DNA of 64,000 bases from Berberis thunbergii (Eukaryota; Streptophyta; Magnoliopsida; Ranunculales; Berberidaceae): assembly GCA_003290165.1 (NCBI GenBank), contig QNQO01000457.1, positions 620,001 to 684,000 on the forward strand. The letters run 5' to 3'. Positions 45,606 to 56,907 of the stretch are shown here, piece by piece. The notes below the pieces were generated by a model, which was given only the letters and a program-made list of their open reading frames with translations, ran no database searches and was not told the DNA's origin. Position 1 is the stretch's first letter. Each line of letters begins with the position of its first letter. A program made the position numbers and the translations under genes.

Positions 45606-46403
45606 TTTTGAAGAATTTTTATTTCCTTCTTCTTCTTCCAATGTACATTGGTGTTGTCTTCTTCTGTGATCAAGATAACACCGTATATTCCCCTTTTTTG
45701 TCCATGAAGCCAACGCAACATCCTCCATCAAAACTATTCAAACAGAACACCCATCCAAAAAAAATTTACTCACTTAAAACACTATTCTCAATGCTTCAAA
45801 CTCCCAAAACAAAACAACACAACACTCCCTGGTCACTCTGCTTCCTCTGTATATGAGCAAGCATGGTAGAACTCCCAAGCAAGCATGGGTTGAATAAAAA
45901 ACACGAAATTGGGATTTCCCTTTATGAGAGTATGGTGGGTAAATAAATGGTGGGTTGTGTGATCAAAACTCAAAAAAGAGAGCTAATTTTTGGAGGTAAA
46001 AACTGGTTTTTTTTTTTTTTTTTTTTGGTAGTTTGGTGGGGAAAAAGAGGGCGAATTGTTGATGTTTCCAGTCTCCAATACAAAGACTGATGAAGCAAGC
46101 AACTTTAGCTTTTGTTGTGCCAATTTTATAAGGGCCAAAATGGGTGTGGTGTTTTTTGTTATTCTTTGCTTTGACAGAGAAGAATGTAATGTAATGTGTG
46201 TATACTTATTCAATCTTCTTCAAACAAACTCTCTCCTCCTTTTGCTTTGAGGACTTCTCTTTTTCTCACTTCCCTAGATGTTCTCTTCCTTCTCTTCTCT
46301 TGTGTCCGTTGTTGTCGCCATAATAATTATTTGATGTAGTCATTAAATTATAAAAGAAAGGTGGCACACTTTGATTGATAATTCTTTTCTTAACTTGTTG
46401 GTG
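45606..46403 (-). promoter_or_regulatory. 5' flank of the neprosin-family gene
   Basis: Immediately upstream is a TTC/GAA-rich leader. A T-run lies at 46010-46026. No TATA box is certain. Open frames here on both strands are short and lack known motifs. Confidence 0.35.
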
Positions 46404-46413
46404 TATTATATTA

Positions 46414-46601
46414 TATGAGTAATTCTAGCTGGTCTGGGTCAACCAGCGAGGTTGCTGCTTGGGTGGGGTAAAAAGACAATTTTGCCCCCCCTCTTTAAAC
46501 ACCTTCTCTAAAAAGATAATTAAAAAGGGGCGCAAAATTGTCTTTTTGCCCCACTCAGGCAGCAACCTCGCTGGTTGACCCAGGCCAGCTAGAATTTCAG
46601 A
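46414..46601. mobile_element. fold-back MITE, copy 2 of the 20370 family
   Basis: Ends GTAATTCTAGCTGG and CCAGCTAGAATTTC are inverted. The arms share GGTGGGGTAAAAAGACA and its complement around a centre near 46505. TATTATATTA flanks both sides (46404-46413 and 46602-46611), a possible 10-base target duplication in AT-rich DNA. It is close in sequence to the copy at 20370-20547, so the family moved fairly recently. Confidence 0.82.
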
Positions 46602-46626
46602 TATTATATTATTAATTAAGAATTTG

Positions 46627-46777
46627 TCTAGAGAGCCACGTCAGGCACGGTAGGTCAGGCCAGACCTAATACCCTTCATCATCATAGAGATGCTCATAAT
46701 GTTCCAATCGAACACAATCACATGCACAGAGCACCCCCCCTGCGCGCTGTCCTACGCTAGGGGCCTGGCTCTCTAGA
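46627..46777. mobile_element. 151-base TIR element
   Basis: TCTAGAGAGCCA at the left and TGGCTCTCTAGA at the right are perfect 12-base inverted ends. The interior is GC-richer than its surroundings, with a C-run near 46733-46740. No target duplication is evident. Confidence 0.6.
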
Positions 46778-46844
46778 TTTTTTGATTAATTAATGTGTCA
46801 TCTCAGTTCCTTATTAATTTTTTAAACTAACAATTCTAGGCAGT

Positions 46845-47035
46845 CAGATTAGGCATCCATTTTTTGGTCAGAGTAGGGCTTTTTGACAATTGTACCCCTT
46901 CTATAAATGATGTTTGTGGTTGTTATTGTGTTTTAAAGAGGAGTAAAATTGTAAAAAAAACCCAACCCTGACAAAAAAATAGTTGCCTAGTCTGGCTGCC
47001 TAGCAAAACTGTTCTTAAATTGATCTACTACTGCT
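46845..47035. mobile_element. fold-back MITE related to 40360-40530
   Basis: Imperfect inverted arms: CAGTCAGATTAGGC, then TTTTTTGGTCAGAG at the left, and CTGACAAAAAAATAG, then CCTAGTCTGGCTGCC at the right. The centre TGTACCCCTTCTATAAATG is shared with the 40360 copy. Confidence 0.6.
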
Positions 47036-47366
47036 ATCACTGTAATGTGATGTTACTTGTAGTTGTATAGACTAGATTGTCACAACAGTGACATGTTATG
47101 GTGGTAATGGGAACACTTGTAAAATACCCAAGTTAGGTACTGCCTATGAGGGTATCCTTAATTATTAATTTTAAGGGTTTTGCCATTAATTGTTTCATCT
47201 AGACTACATAAAGAAAAGACATCGATGAACAGTAAAAAAATATCTTCGACTCTAATTTTATTTTCAAATGTTGCAAAATCAAAAGGTGGTGAACAATGAC
47301 AAGGGGTATTTGTGACTTTTAAATGAACAACACGATCACAAATGTTTATCATTATACCTTCTCAAA
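47036..47366. other. unassigned stretch
   Basis: No gene or element end seen. Confidence 0.4.
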
Positions 47367-47893
47367 TTCATACTATTTACAATCAAAACCAGCAATTCTA
47401 AAACATTGCTTGATTATACCTAAGCCCCTCAATTATATATAAATTATAAACAAACTCTTATACATCTAACTTTTGAATTTTCTATTTTGCCTTCCACATT
47501 TTATACTTTTTACAAAATCAAAACCAATTCCTCTCAAACATTGTTTAATTATATCTAAGCCCCTAACACAATTTTTTTGAAGCCTTCAATTATCTATAAA
47601 CTACAAATAAGCCTTGACATATAACTTTTGAATTTTCTATTTACCCTCCATATTTAGTACTTTTTACAATCAAAACCAGTATCTCTCGAACATTGATTAA
47701 TTATAAGTCTTTAATATAATTTATTTGAAGCCCCCAATTATATATAAACTATAAATATGCCCTTCCAATATTGAAATTGTAATATTCGATTACAATATTT
47801 TACTCCTAAAATTTTAATTTTTTTACTTATTATTGAATTTTTAAAATAAAAAATACCAAATATACATATAGGTTATGCGTTTTCACACCCTAG
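47367..47893. repeat. minisatellite with CTAG end (copy 2 of the 10190 family)
   Basis: Three units of about 140-150 bases begin TACT(A/T)TTTACAATCAAAACC near 47367, 47504 and 47652. Each contains TATCTAAGCCCCTAA or a variant, and AACTTTTGAATTTTCTATTT. The array ends in an AT-rich tail, then TCACACCCTAG. It is the same family as 10190-10619, whose tail is clearly homologous. The terminal CTAG supports a Helitron 3' end, although the hairpin is decayed here. Confidence 0.65.
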
Positions 47894-48172
47894 TGTATTT
47901 AAGGCTTGTGGAGTCTTATGACATTTTGTGTACAGGAGAAAATTATGTTGAATGCTTTCAAATTTTGTGTTCCAACAAGTGAATCTGGATGTTCTTTTTA
48001 CCTTTGTTATTGTTATCAATGATTTTAGAGCGATTGTACATAAATAGCTGGGTGGAACATACTTGCATTTGTTATTGCTTCAAACTTTTTGTGGCCTAAA
48101 AATTTGTACTCCCTCCAAGAAGCTAGCCTTGAAGGGGCATGAATATTGGCATTGCCATGTTACCCAATGAAC
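47894..48172. other. unassigned stretch before the LINE
   Basis: No feature seen. Confidence 0.4.
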
Positions 48173-48658
48173 AATCAAATACACACAGGGATACAACCTC
48201 ACAAAAAAAGTCAACAAAAGAAAATGTTAGAGTGTGCTTTGAAAAGATGGTGAGAGAGTTTTTCGATGGAGTTATTGATGTTGGTTTTGTGATTAATAGA
48301 GTTTTCTGGTTGTCCGAGTTTCAATTATTAGTAAATCCGAACCGATCTCTATCTTTTTGTCACATTTTCATCATGCAAACCATTTGGTCTTTCTCCTTCA
48401 AACCCTCATATCCCCACAACTGTCTCCATTTTTTAATCCTTTTTTCTTTCCTACTTGTTATCAAAATATCAGAAAATTTCCTTTCTTCATACCCTCCTTT
48501 TTTCCAAGGTGCAAGCTTCCTTGATTTTATTTTGCTATTTTTTACTTTTTCTCTCGTTTGTTTTTGCAGGTCTCTGGAGTTGTGCGATTTTGGTCCTAGT
48601 GTTCTCGTCCCCTTCCCCCACCCCAATATCCACTTTCCCCAAATCAACTTCTTTCACG

Positions 48659-49800
48659 ATGACTAATCACCTCTTTCCACTTACCAATCACCACAACACA
48701 CACAATCTAAACTACAAAATACTTTCTTTTCCCGTCCAACAACCACCCAATCCCTACCCCATTGCCACTTTCAAATATGGCATTTGCTCACACATCTATC
48801 AAGAACACCATTGTTACTTCTCGTTATTAATGGATTCCTTTGGTCTCCATGGTACCTCACTTCCCGTTCGAAATATCCTCAGTTCTTTTCAGTTATCTAC
48901 ATACCTAGGCCAAGCTCTTTGGTTTTGTCTTACATATATTTTCCATCACCCACTCATCCATCTCTCCATCACCGATCTGATATCATCAACATCACACACT
49001 TCTTACCTTTTCTTCCAAGGAAATCCATTTACAAATCTTCCTCTGAGCTATTTTACCGACATACAACCAACTCGGACAATGTGTCAACTCATCCCCGGCA
49101 GATTCCAAGCTTTTATCGGACAAAACTCCGTTCATGAGGAAGAAAGTTCTCTTTCCCCGAGCTAGAATAGTTGCTGCAAACCTCTTAGATCTGATATGTG
49201 ATTCGATTTTAAGAACATATTCGTTGGCCAGGATACCCAAGGTTACTTTCATCTCAGGCAATCCTCTCATGTTTACCGCAGCGACGACCATATTTTCTTC
49301 ACTCAGCTACTTATAATGTCGATAGATCTGAGGTCCTTGTCTTCATTCCTTTTGATGGAGGCTCCAATGATAACTTTGTCTTTTGGCTCTTTTGATACAA
49401 CTGGCCGGACTTATAGAATTTCATCGCCGGCTGAATTGAGTTACTTTTCTTGTCACCGGTGGCAGCTTACCCACTACCATTGATGCAATTTAATTCTACA
49501 AGGGTTAAGCCTCTTCCTCGAGCAGTGAACCAAAAAGGCAATACAATGCTTTTTAAGTCAACTGGAACTTTTATGGTAACGGACGTTGTGACGGCTTGTC
49601 AAAAGCTTTCTTTTTCTAACGGACGTTATATTACGATGGCCATTCAGAAATCAGTCAGTATATTAACAACATTTATGATAGTGTGGCAGAACCTGGTTAT
49701 CAAGTTAATGCCTGTCATAACGTCTGTTACGATGGCATGGCAGAATCAGATTAGCAAGTTAATGTCGGTTGTGATGGCATGGTAGATCCCGGTTAGAAAC
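48659..49800 (+). pseudogene. LINE ORF1 region, degenerate
   Basis: A frame opens at MTNHLFPLTNHHNTHNLNYK and runs to about 49165. A second frame overlaps with RKKVLFPRARIVAANLLDL. Similarity to known ORF1 domains is not evident: I find neither a DUF4283 block nor a CCHC knuckle, both usual in plant L1 ORF1 RNA-binding proteins. Assignment is by position between the LINE 5' end and the endonuclease. Short repeats of GATGGCATGGCAGAATC lie at 49660-49790. Confidence 0.4.
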
Positions 49801-50353
49801 TTTAAGTCCGACACGTGCCACACAAATGATCACCTACAAACGTCTCTTTTAGCCAGCCGTTTTGGTTAATGGTATGACATCTCCCAAACACAAACAATGT
49901 GTTCATGATGCATTTCTTTGGATGGGGACAACTGTCAAGCTTGATAACTCAGGTTCAACGCCAATTTCAATGCAGTCTTTCTTAACGGCTAATGGCAACG
50001 AAGATGGGATGGTTTTACATGGGAAGGATGCAACATTCACTATTCAAATTGTTCTTTGGATTGGGCATCTCTATTAAGGGCAAAGCCCACAATTCTTTAT
50101 GCTCAACAATATTTAGGCTTTCCTCATTATCTAGAAACAGTAGATGACATCATTTAGTTAACAAAGGGCGAGCAGGAAACCAACACTGATCAAATAAGGT
50201 CACCAAAAGAGATTGGCTGTTTGGTTTTTCGACTGGGTACATATTTCTTACTACTATACCAGACTCGTCTGTTAAGTGCCCCATTTTGCTCACAACCTAT
50301 ATCGAGGCTGTTCAGGTTCTGGCGACCGCCGTAGAAGGGTCGCCCAAGTTCTC

Positions 50354-50606
50354 ATGATGTTTTCTTGGAACGCCAGGGGCGTTGGGTCTGCCAAAACGTT
50401 CCAAATCTAAAGACCTTGCTCCATCAGTCCAATCCAGATATCCTCTTTCTGTCAGAAACCAAAGCCAACTCTCCTTCCATGGATCATTTGGGCTGGAGAC
50501 TCGACTTCAGACATGGAGTCTCATTTGCAGCTAATGGACTTTTTAGGTTGCATTGCACTTTCCTGGAAAGAAGGTATTCATCTCACCATCCTCTCTTCGT
50601 GTAAAT
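50354..50606 (+). pseudogene. LINE ORF2 endonuclease, N-terminal part
   Basis: MFSWNARGVGSAKTFQ, then after a frameshift NLKTLLHQSNPDILFLSETK. The W-N-x-RG and L-x-ETK motifs hold catalytic residues of AP-type endonucleases that nick target DNA. The frame ends where MULE-2 is inserted at 50616 and resumes beyond 56900. Confidence 0.85.
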
Positions 50607-50615
50607 ATTATTTTA

Positions 50616-50740
50616 AGGGTAATTTACAGTTTACCCCTATTATAAATAACTAATTATTAAGTAGACCCATCACTAATGACTATTGCAGTGACCTCCCTTG
50701 ACTAGCGGTCAACGTCCAAAGACCGTCTGGGCACGCACGT
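50616..50740. repeat. MULE-2 left terminal inverted repeat
   Basis: Matches the complement of 56777-56900 at most positions. It lies upstream of the transposase start at 50982. Confidence 0.88.
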
Positions 50741-51379
50741 GATGTAACTTCATGACCAAAATTCCATTCACGTGCATTTCACGCACGATTTGAAGGATGT
50801 GACCAATTGCACGTTCCAACTGTCCGTCCACCGATGATCTGACGTTGATGGCCGAGATTGGAGCCGCCATCTGTAACCTCTCAGAGAGTTGGAGAGTGGA
50901 GGGAAAAATCCCTCCATTCAGTTGTTATGTGTTCTTGCTATCTGTAGTGATTTGCTCCGTTGTTTGCAAACTTGAACGGAGATGAAGAACGGGAAGGGGA
51001 AGGGGAAGAGGGACATGTTCAATGTTTTGGTGAGTAGTAGTAGTGACGATGGGAGCACTGCTTTGAGTATTCATTGGGAAGATTTCTCATATTTTAGTGA
51101 TTTTAATGAAAAGGAACTAGATTTGAGTCGAGATTTTACTCCTTCAAACAATGAACAGATGTCAAGCAAAATCTAAGACCTCCCTCTGTTCAATAGCGTG
51201 ACGTATTGTAAGGATTTTTCGTCTATTTCAGGGTTTCATTTTTGTGTTTCATTCTTTGTTGCACGTGTTCGTGGATTGTGTCAATGATGTTGTTGTTGTC
51301 AGGGTTTTCTTCATCCGCACAAATGACGGGTCATACACTGCTTATTTGCTTAGTGTTTTGTTTCAGTGCGATGATGTTG

Positions 51380-51690
51380 TTGTTGAATGATGTTGTTGTT
51401 ATGAATCATTCAGTGCAATGTTTAGGGATTTTGTTGGGGTACTCATTTAATAATGGCTATGAGTAATTGTTGTTGTCGTTAAGCTACTCATTCAGTGTAA
51501 TGACTATGAAGCATTGTTGTTGTTGTTAGGGCAATGGCTATGAAACATTGTTGTTGTTGTTATGGCAATGCATATGAAGCATTCTTGTTGTTGTTAGGCT
51601 ACTCATTGAGTGCAATTGCTATGAATCTTTGTTTTCATTTGTTAGCTACTCATTATGGCTATGGCTATGAAGCATTATGTGTACTTGTCT
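51380..51690. repeat. tandem repeat in the MULE-2 intron
   Basis: Units of about 60 bases with TACTCATT(C/G)AGTG, GCTATGAA and TTGTTGTTGTTAG repeat four or five times. Confidence 0.65.
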
Positions 51691-52608
51691 TGTATTTTCT
51701 CTTTACTTATGATACATGTTACTTTGCATGAGTTTGCATGTTTTATATTGTATTTCATTGATGAATGTGTTTCTTTGCAGTAATGGAAAATGGGGCCAAG
51801 AGTTGGAAATATGGAATTTATGATTCACTATGATGGGAAATGGAGTAGGAGAGCTGAGATCCCTAGTAGGTGGAAGGTGATTGACTACAAGAATGGGAAA
51901 TCGGTTGATTTTGGGGGAGTTCATGGGGATTATCTGAATTGGGACAAGCTTAACAAGAGTATACTTGAAGGTGTAGAAAACAAGAGAAGCATTCTTTGAC
52001 ACTAGGAGATACACAAACCTTTATGGATAATGGAATGAGGATGGACATAGCCAATGATGTAGATATAATGTACTTCTGGAAGCATGCAAACATTGATGTC
52101 AGTGACACTTTGCATATATTTGTTGATGTTAAAGTGGCAGTACAGGTACATGAAAGCACCAATCCTGGATCTAGTTTTACTCGATCCTAAACCCATTTCA
52201 ACTCCAAATGTTGCTGAAGTTGACGCTGCCCCTGCCACACAACTCACCCCTCCTAGTAAGATCCATTTGAGGCCTAAGGTGCATGCCAAAAGAAGTTGGA
52301 ACAGGAAGATGATTCCTACCCCAAGGAAGAGTACACCAAATGATTGGTACTCCCCTAAGAGGTCTTCAAGAAGAGTGAATGTACAAGATGATAGGTTTGA
52401 TGTTGGTGAATGTCAAAGTACTTGTGGAAAAAGAGCAAGGGTGGGCCAGGCTCAGGCCCAAGATAAGAAAATGAGAAAGTCAGTTAAGTCAAAAGTTGAG
52501 AAATAGAAGAAGAACTTTGAAGAGTTGTCTGAGTAAGAGCTTGATGATGACCTCCCTTTTGTTGAACCTAAAACCACTGATGCACAATCCCAAGCTGAGG
52601 TAGAAGCC

Positions 52609-52732
52609 CCTTCAGTTGGTCCTTCTCAACCACAGGACCAAGCCCATTCAGCTGGTCCATCTCAACCACAGGACCAAGCCCATTCAGCTGGTCCTTCTCA
52701 AGCCCATTCAGCTGGTTCTTCTCAAGCCAATG
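52609..52732 (+). repeat. 36-base coding minisatellite in MULE-2 transposase
   Basis: Encodes GPSQPQDQAHSA twice and then shortened versions (GPSQAHSA, GSSQA). It lies in the acidic linker between the N-terminal and zinc-finger regions, where MULE-1 has no such repeat. Confidence 0.8.
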
Positions 52733-54960
52733 AGTTTGCTCATTTGGATGACCTATTTGTAGAATAGGAGTACCATTCGGGTCATTCAACTGAAAATGAG
52801 CATGATGCACATTCAACTCCAACTGAGCATGCTACATTTGTTGATGAAACAACTGATGTGTATGGTGAGGAAAGTGGTGATGAGAGGCAGACAGATGAGT
52901 GGGTTTTGGAGGTTGGCAAACAATGGGAAACAGTTGAGGCAGCTAGGTTTTGGTTAAGAAAGTATGTGGCGAAGAACACGTTTGTGATGAGGTTCAAGTA
53001 GAATGATCCTAATAGACTTCTGGTAGTGTGCAAGGGTGAAAACTGTGGATGGCAGAGCCATGCAGCTTTGGACAAGGATGGGCACACTCTTAGTGTGAGG
53101 ACCACGGGGGAAGAGCACACATGGACAAGTGTTAATAATGGGAAGAATCCTATGGTGAATTCCAGGTTTGTTGTCAAGGAGTGTGAGTCCATCATTAATA
53201 CACACTTGACAAACTTCACAGTTGACAACTTCGTCAAAGAAACCTGAAAGATCACACTGTTGAGGTAAGTTACCATGTAGGGTGGAGGGCAAGGCAGAAA
53301 ATAATGGCAAAATTGATTGGTTCATATGAGAAGAGTTATAAGAAGATCCCTTCTTGCTGCATTGAATTGTTGACAGAAAATCTAGGTAGCATTGTTTCTT
53401 GTTCAAGAAATTATGATGACAATAGGTTCACTGGGGTTTGTGTGGCATTCTCTACATTTATCCTTGGTTGGCAGCATGGATGTAGACCATTGGTTGGGTT
53501 GGATTGTTGTTTTTTGAAGAGCAAATATGGGGTTGTTGCTTGTCTGTGACAAGCTTGGATGGAAACAATGGTCTATTTCCACTGGCTATCTACATTTGCC
53601 AGTCTGAATGCTTCCAATCATGGTTCAACTTCTTGAACATCATTCAGATGCACTTGAATATGCATGTGGGGAAGTTGACTTTCATATCTGACCAACAGAA
53701 AGGGTTGATTGAGGCAGTGAAACAACTATTTCCAAAATTTGACCATAGGTTTTGCTTCAGGCACATGTACAAGAAATTTAAAAAGGTTGGATTTGGAGGT
53801 AAGTTCTTGATAAGGATTTGTTGGAAAGATGCTAAGGCATACAAGGAGGTTGACTGTATTTCCAGCTTGAAAGAGCTGAAAGAAAGTAATCCAAGAGCAC
53901 ATTAGTGGCTAATTAAAAGGGATGTCAAGACTTGATGCAGAACTTACTTTGACAGTAGAGTATGCTCAAAGCACATCACCAACAACTTCAGTGAAAGCTT
54001 CAACAATTGGATTTTTAAGCTTAGGGAAATGCCAGTCTGCAAGTTTTCATAGATGAGTATCACATGCTTCTGATGAGGCTTATGTATGATAGAAGGGCCA
54101 AGAGCAGTAGTTGGGACATAGATGGACTAGTACCTAGAGCTCAGAAGCTCATTGACAAGTTCAAGGAGTAGAGGAACCAATTCAGCCAATTTGGGTCTAC
54201 TAATGGTTTCATCACAATCATACATAATGACAATGGTTTTAGGTGGAAGGTGAAGATATGTGTCAGATATGGTGATTGTAGGCAATGGGAGCTGACATGC
54301 ATCGTCTGTGTGCATGAAGTTGTTTGTCTAGCCAATCACATACCTATATGGGAAGAGTAAGAATCCTATGAAACTTAATGTTTGCTCCTTATATAATGAT
54401 TGCCCCACACTTATATGCATTCATTGCAAGTATTGTAGTCCTTATCATTCTGTTAAAGCATATGTGCAGGCTTACTCAAGGGGCATAGTCATTATTAGAA
54501 ACATGAGGTAGTGGGCAGAAGTAAGTACCGGTTTTAGATTAGATTGTTTGATAGTTTTATGGGTAATTTGCACTTTGCATAGTCAGTATTGTTTGATAGT
54601 TTTATGGGTAATTTGCAATTTGCACATATATGTGAAGATTGTTTTGATGTGTGGAAGCCTGCATAGTTGGTGCTCCCACCTCTAGTGAAAATACCTCCTA
54701 GGAGACCAAGGACTCAAAGAAGAAGGGATGAGGATAAACAAGTGGAAAATGAACCAAAGAGCCGCAGAAAGTGTGGTTTGGAGGGGTCACAATAGTAGAA
54801 CATGTAAAAACACTCCTAGGGAGGAAACACAAGGTTGTGGATAGACATTCAAGGCAAAACCTATATTCAAAAAAGGTAGGAACAACAAGTAAAGATGTGT
54901 CAAATTGGAACTGGAAGAGGAACATCTTAACCTCCACAACAACCCAATCAGCCTGAAATG

Positions 54961-55520
54961 CCAACATTCCCTTCACATCAACCTAATCAGCCTGAAATGC
55001 CAACAACTCCAACCATGCACAACCTACAAGCTTCAATGTTCCCAACTCAGCTCTTTGCACAAGGAGTAAGGCCTCCTCCAATAAGGCCACCAACGCTCCA
55101 GGCTGGTAGAGGCAGGGGAAGACATGACAATCAATGGATCAATCAACCTATATATGGGGCCAAGAAGGCCAAAACCACCAAACATGTGATACTAACTTGT
55201 TATATTTTGAAGAATGTTTTTTTGAAGACAATATTTTATGGTGATACTGTTATTGTGGGCTGTAAGTATTGATACTGTTATGGTGATGGTCATACTGTTA
55301 TAGTGGGATGTAAGTATTGATACTGAATGTTTATGTCAGACACTGTGATGATACTGAATTATATTTTGCAAGTATTTATGCTGAATGTTTATGGCAGACA
55401 CTTTGATGATATTTTGCAAGTATTGAAGGGCATCACAATCTTGAATTTGCCTGTCATACTTGATGACTGTTTTATGTATGTTTTTGAAGATTTCCTTTGT
55501 TATTGCTTACATCCAGTTTC
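54961..55520. other. MULE-2 region between the convergent genes
   Basis: Contains the decayed end of the transposase and short repeats of GTAAGTATTGATACTG and TTTATGGCAGACAC at 55230-55440. Otherwise nothing is seen. Confidence 0.4.
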
Positions 55521-56391
55521 AAACTTGTATTGAATAACATATTGTTGCAACACTGATATTGAATGATATGTTCATTCGCTTGTTATTTAGGGTAGATAGA
55601 AATGCTTTACAAAGATCTTCAATTGTCATACTCATTTGGACAGTAATTATTACATTTGGAGAGTTATTACTTCTTTCGCTTTGAGCTTGTTCAACTTCAG
55701 CTTGTTCAGTAGTTTCAACTGAAGTAATAGGGTTTTGACCCCCACCTCTAGGTATATTATCAGGTATCACAACGCCCAACCACTCAAACCCCTTAATACA
55801 AGAATCATAATTGAGGTACTTGTGCCTTTGTGTATGAGGTTTATAAGATCTTTTGATAGTTCTCCTTCCAGAGCATGAAGGAATTAGGCATGGAAGATCC
55901 ACCCATGGACAATCTTTCATCCAATGATTTGGACTGTCACATTTGAAACAAGCACCCCTTTTAGAGTTTGAGCTTAAGTTGAAATTTACTTTTGAGCTTG
56001 AACTACCTTTTTCATTTTTCCTCAGAATAACTTCATCAACTAGATATTTGACAGGCCAAGAACATCCTATTTGGATTTTTTGGGTTTTAGACTTCAAAAG
56101 CTTGCAGACTCCATTACAACCATTCTTGGGACACGCATAATACAAATAAGGGTAGTATTCACTTGTATGATTGTACTGATGACAGTGGTCGCAAGGAACT
56201 TGCTAGAAAAAACAAATTTTAATTACTCCCTACCCCTTATAATAGATAATGGCAGTAACTTAACCTCCTATAATAAATTTGAATGTAAGAATGCCCCCTG
56301 GTTCAGAAAACGCATGCGAGAGGTTGAAGATCACCTGCAAATCTTAATAAATGTCAATATAAACGTCCAAATGAAATCAAAATCACTAACT
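55519..56391 (-). CDS. zinc-knuckle protein in MULE-2, convergent to the transposase
   Basis: The last exon opens after a TTTCTAG acceptor (about 56200) and runs uninterrupted to 55519, giving over 220 residues. It reads VPCDHCHQYNHTSEYYPYL, then YYACPKNGCNGVC (a C-rich fold), an SSSSKVNFNLSSNSK linker, CFKCDSPNHWMKDC (CCHC zinc knuckle), then CLIPSCSGRR and an acidic tail. Upstream a short exon ending ATGAAG at a GTAAGT donor (56391) and a middle exon (about 56265-56335) are possible. No stop breaks the main exon, unlike the decayed transposase opposite. Knuckles of this kind bind nucleic acid. A convergent second gene recalls mudrB of maize MuDR, but I see no sequence link, so the parallel is positional. 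It may be a captured host gene. Confidence 0.6.
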
Positions 56392-56776
56392 TACCTTCAT
56401 TATGCTGTTCTGAACTCAGATATATGATGAAATACTCAGATATGTTCCTAAGATGTGTAATGAAACCCTAATTTCCAAACTTTGGTTTGTATCAACTTTA
56501 AATAAGGTTTAACCCAACGGCTACTTCGTATTTCCTCTCCCCCCAACGATTACTGCAAATTACCCTAATCTGTAACCATTCAAATAGTCAGAGATAGTTG
56601 AGATTTGAGCTGTCATGTCCCTGTGTAACGATTCTCCAGTTGAGATTTGAATGTTATCCGTATGATGAAAGTTGAGATTTCAATCTCATTCATTGGATCA
56701 TTTGTATCAACTTAAAACTTCAGCCATTAGATAATTGAAGGGCATTTTTGTCTTTCAAATATGATTGATTTCAAAA

Positions 56777-56900
56777 ACGTGCGTGCCCAGACGGTCTTTA
56801 GACGTTGACCCCTAGTCAAGGGGGTAAGTGCAATAGTGATTAATGATGGGTCTACTTATTAATTAGCTATTTATAATAGGAAAAAATTGCAAATTACCCT
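56777..56900. repeat. MULE-2 right terminal inverted repeat
   Basis: Inverted partner of 50616-50740. It is upstream of the minus-strand zinc-knuckle gene and so could supply its promoter. Confidence 0.88.
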
Positions 56901-56907
56901 TATTTTA

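Larger units (their letters stand above)
50982..54960 (+). pseudogene. MULE-2 transposase (mudrA-like), degenerate
   Basis: Exon 1 (50982-51207) reads MKNGKGKGKRDMFNVLVSSS, then SDDGSTALSIHWEDFS, and ends at a GTAAGG donor in the same place as in MULE-1. The intron 51208-51780 contains GTTGTTGTTG repeats. Exon 2 from 51781 has MEFMIHYDGKW, an acidic region with a 12-residue repeat, WVLEVGKQWETVEAARFWL, CGWQSHAALDKDGHT, then LVGLDCCFLKSKYG and FISDQQKGLIEAVKQLFP (catalytic acids), CFRHMYKKFKK and the SWIM-type RQWELTCIVCVH (near 54290). A C-terminal knuckle is near 54770. Many stops (52504, 52767, 52999, 53245, 53905 and others) and a frameshift near 53250 silence it. It is a paralogue of the MULE-1 enzyme. 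Confidence 0.85.
50616..56900 (+). mobile_element. MULE-2, Mutator-like element inserted in the LINE
   Basis: The TIRs (50616-50740 and 56777-56900) are inverted and about 125 bases long. They share AGGGTAATTT, CTATTATAAATA, AGTAGACCCATCA and GACCGTCTGGGCACGCACG. TATTTTA abuts both ends (50609-50615 and 56901-56907), a 7-base repeat that may be what remains of a duplication. It carries a plus-strand transposase pseudogene and a convergent minus-strand zinc-knuckle gene. It interrupts LINE endonuclease coding sequence, so it is younger than the LINE. Confidence 0.9.

Noticed and set aside
48360..48647. Minus-strand basic frame of 95 codons
   Set aside because: Antisense of the LINE leader, with no motif and a composition effect of T-rich sequence.
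48139..48666. 175-codon plus-strand frame and its opposite-strand frames as a gene
   Set aside because: It spans the LINE border and leader, has low-complexity hydrophobic content from T-rich DNA, and shows no family motif.
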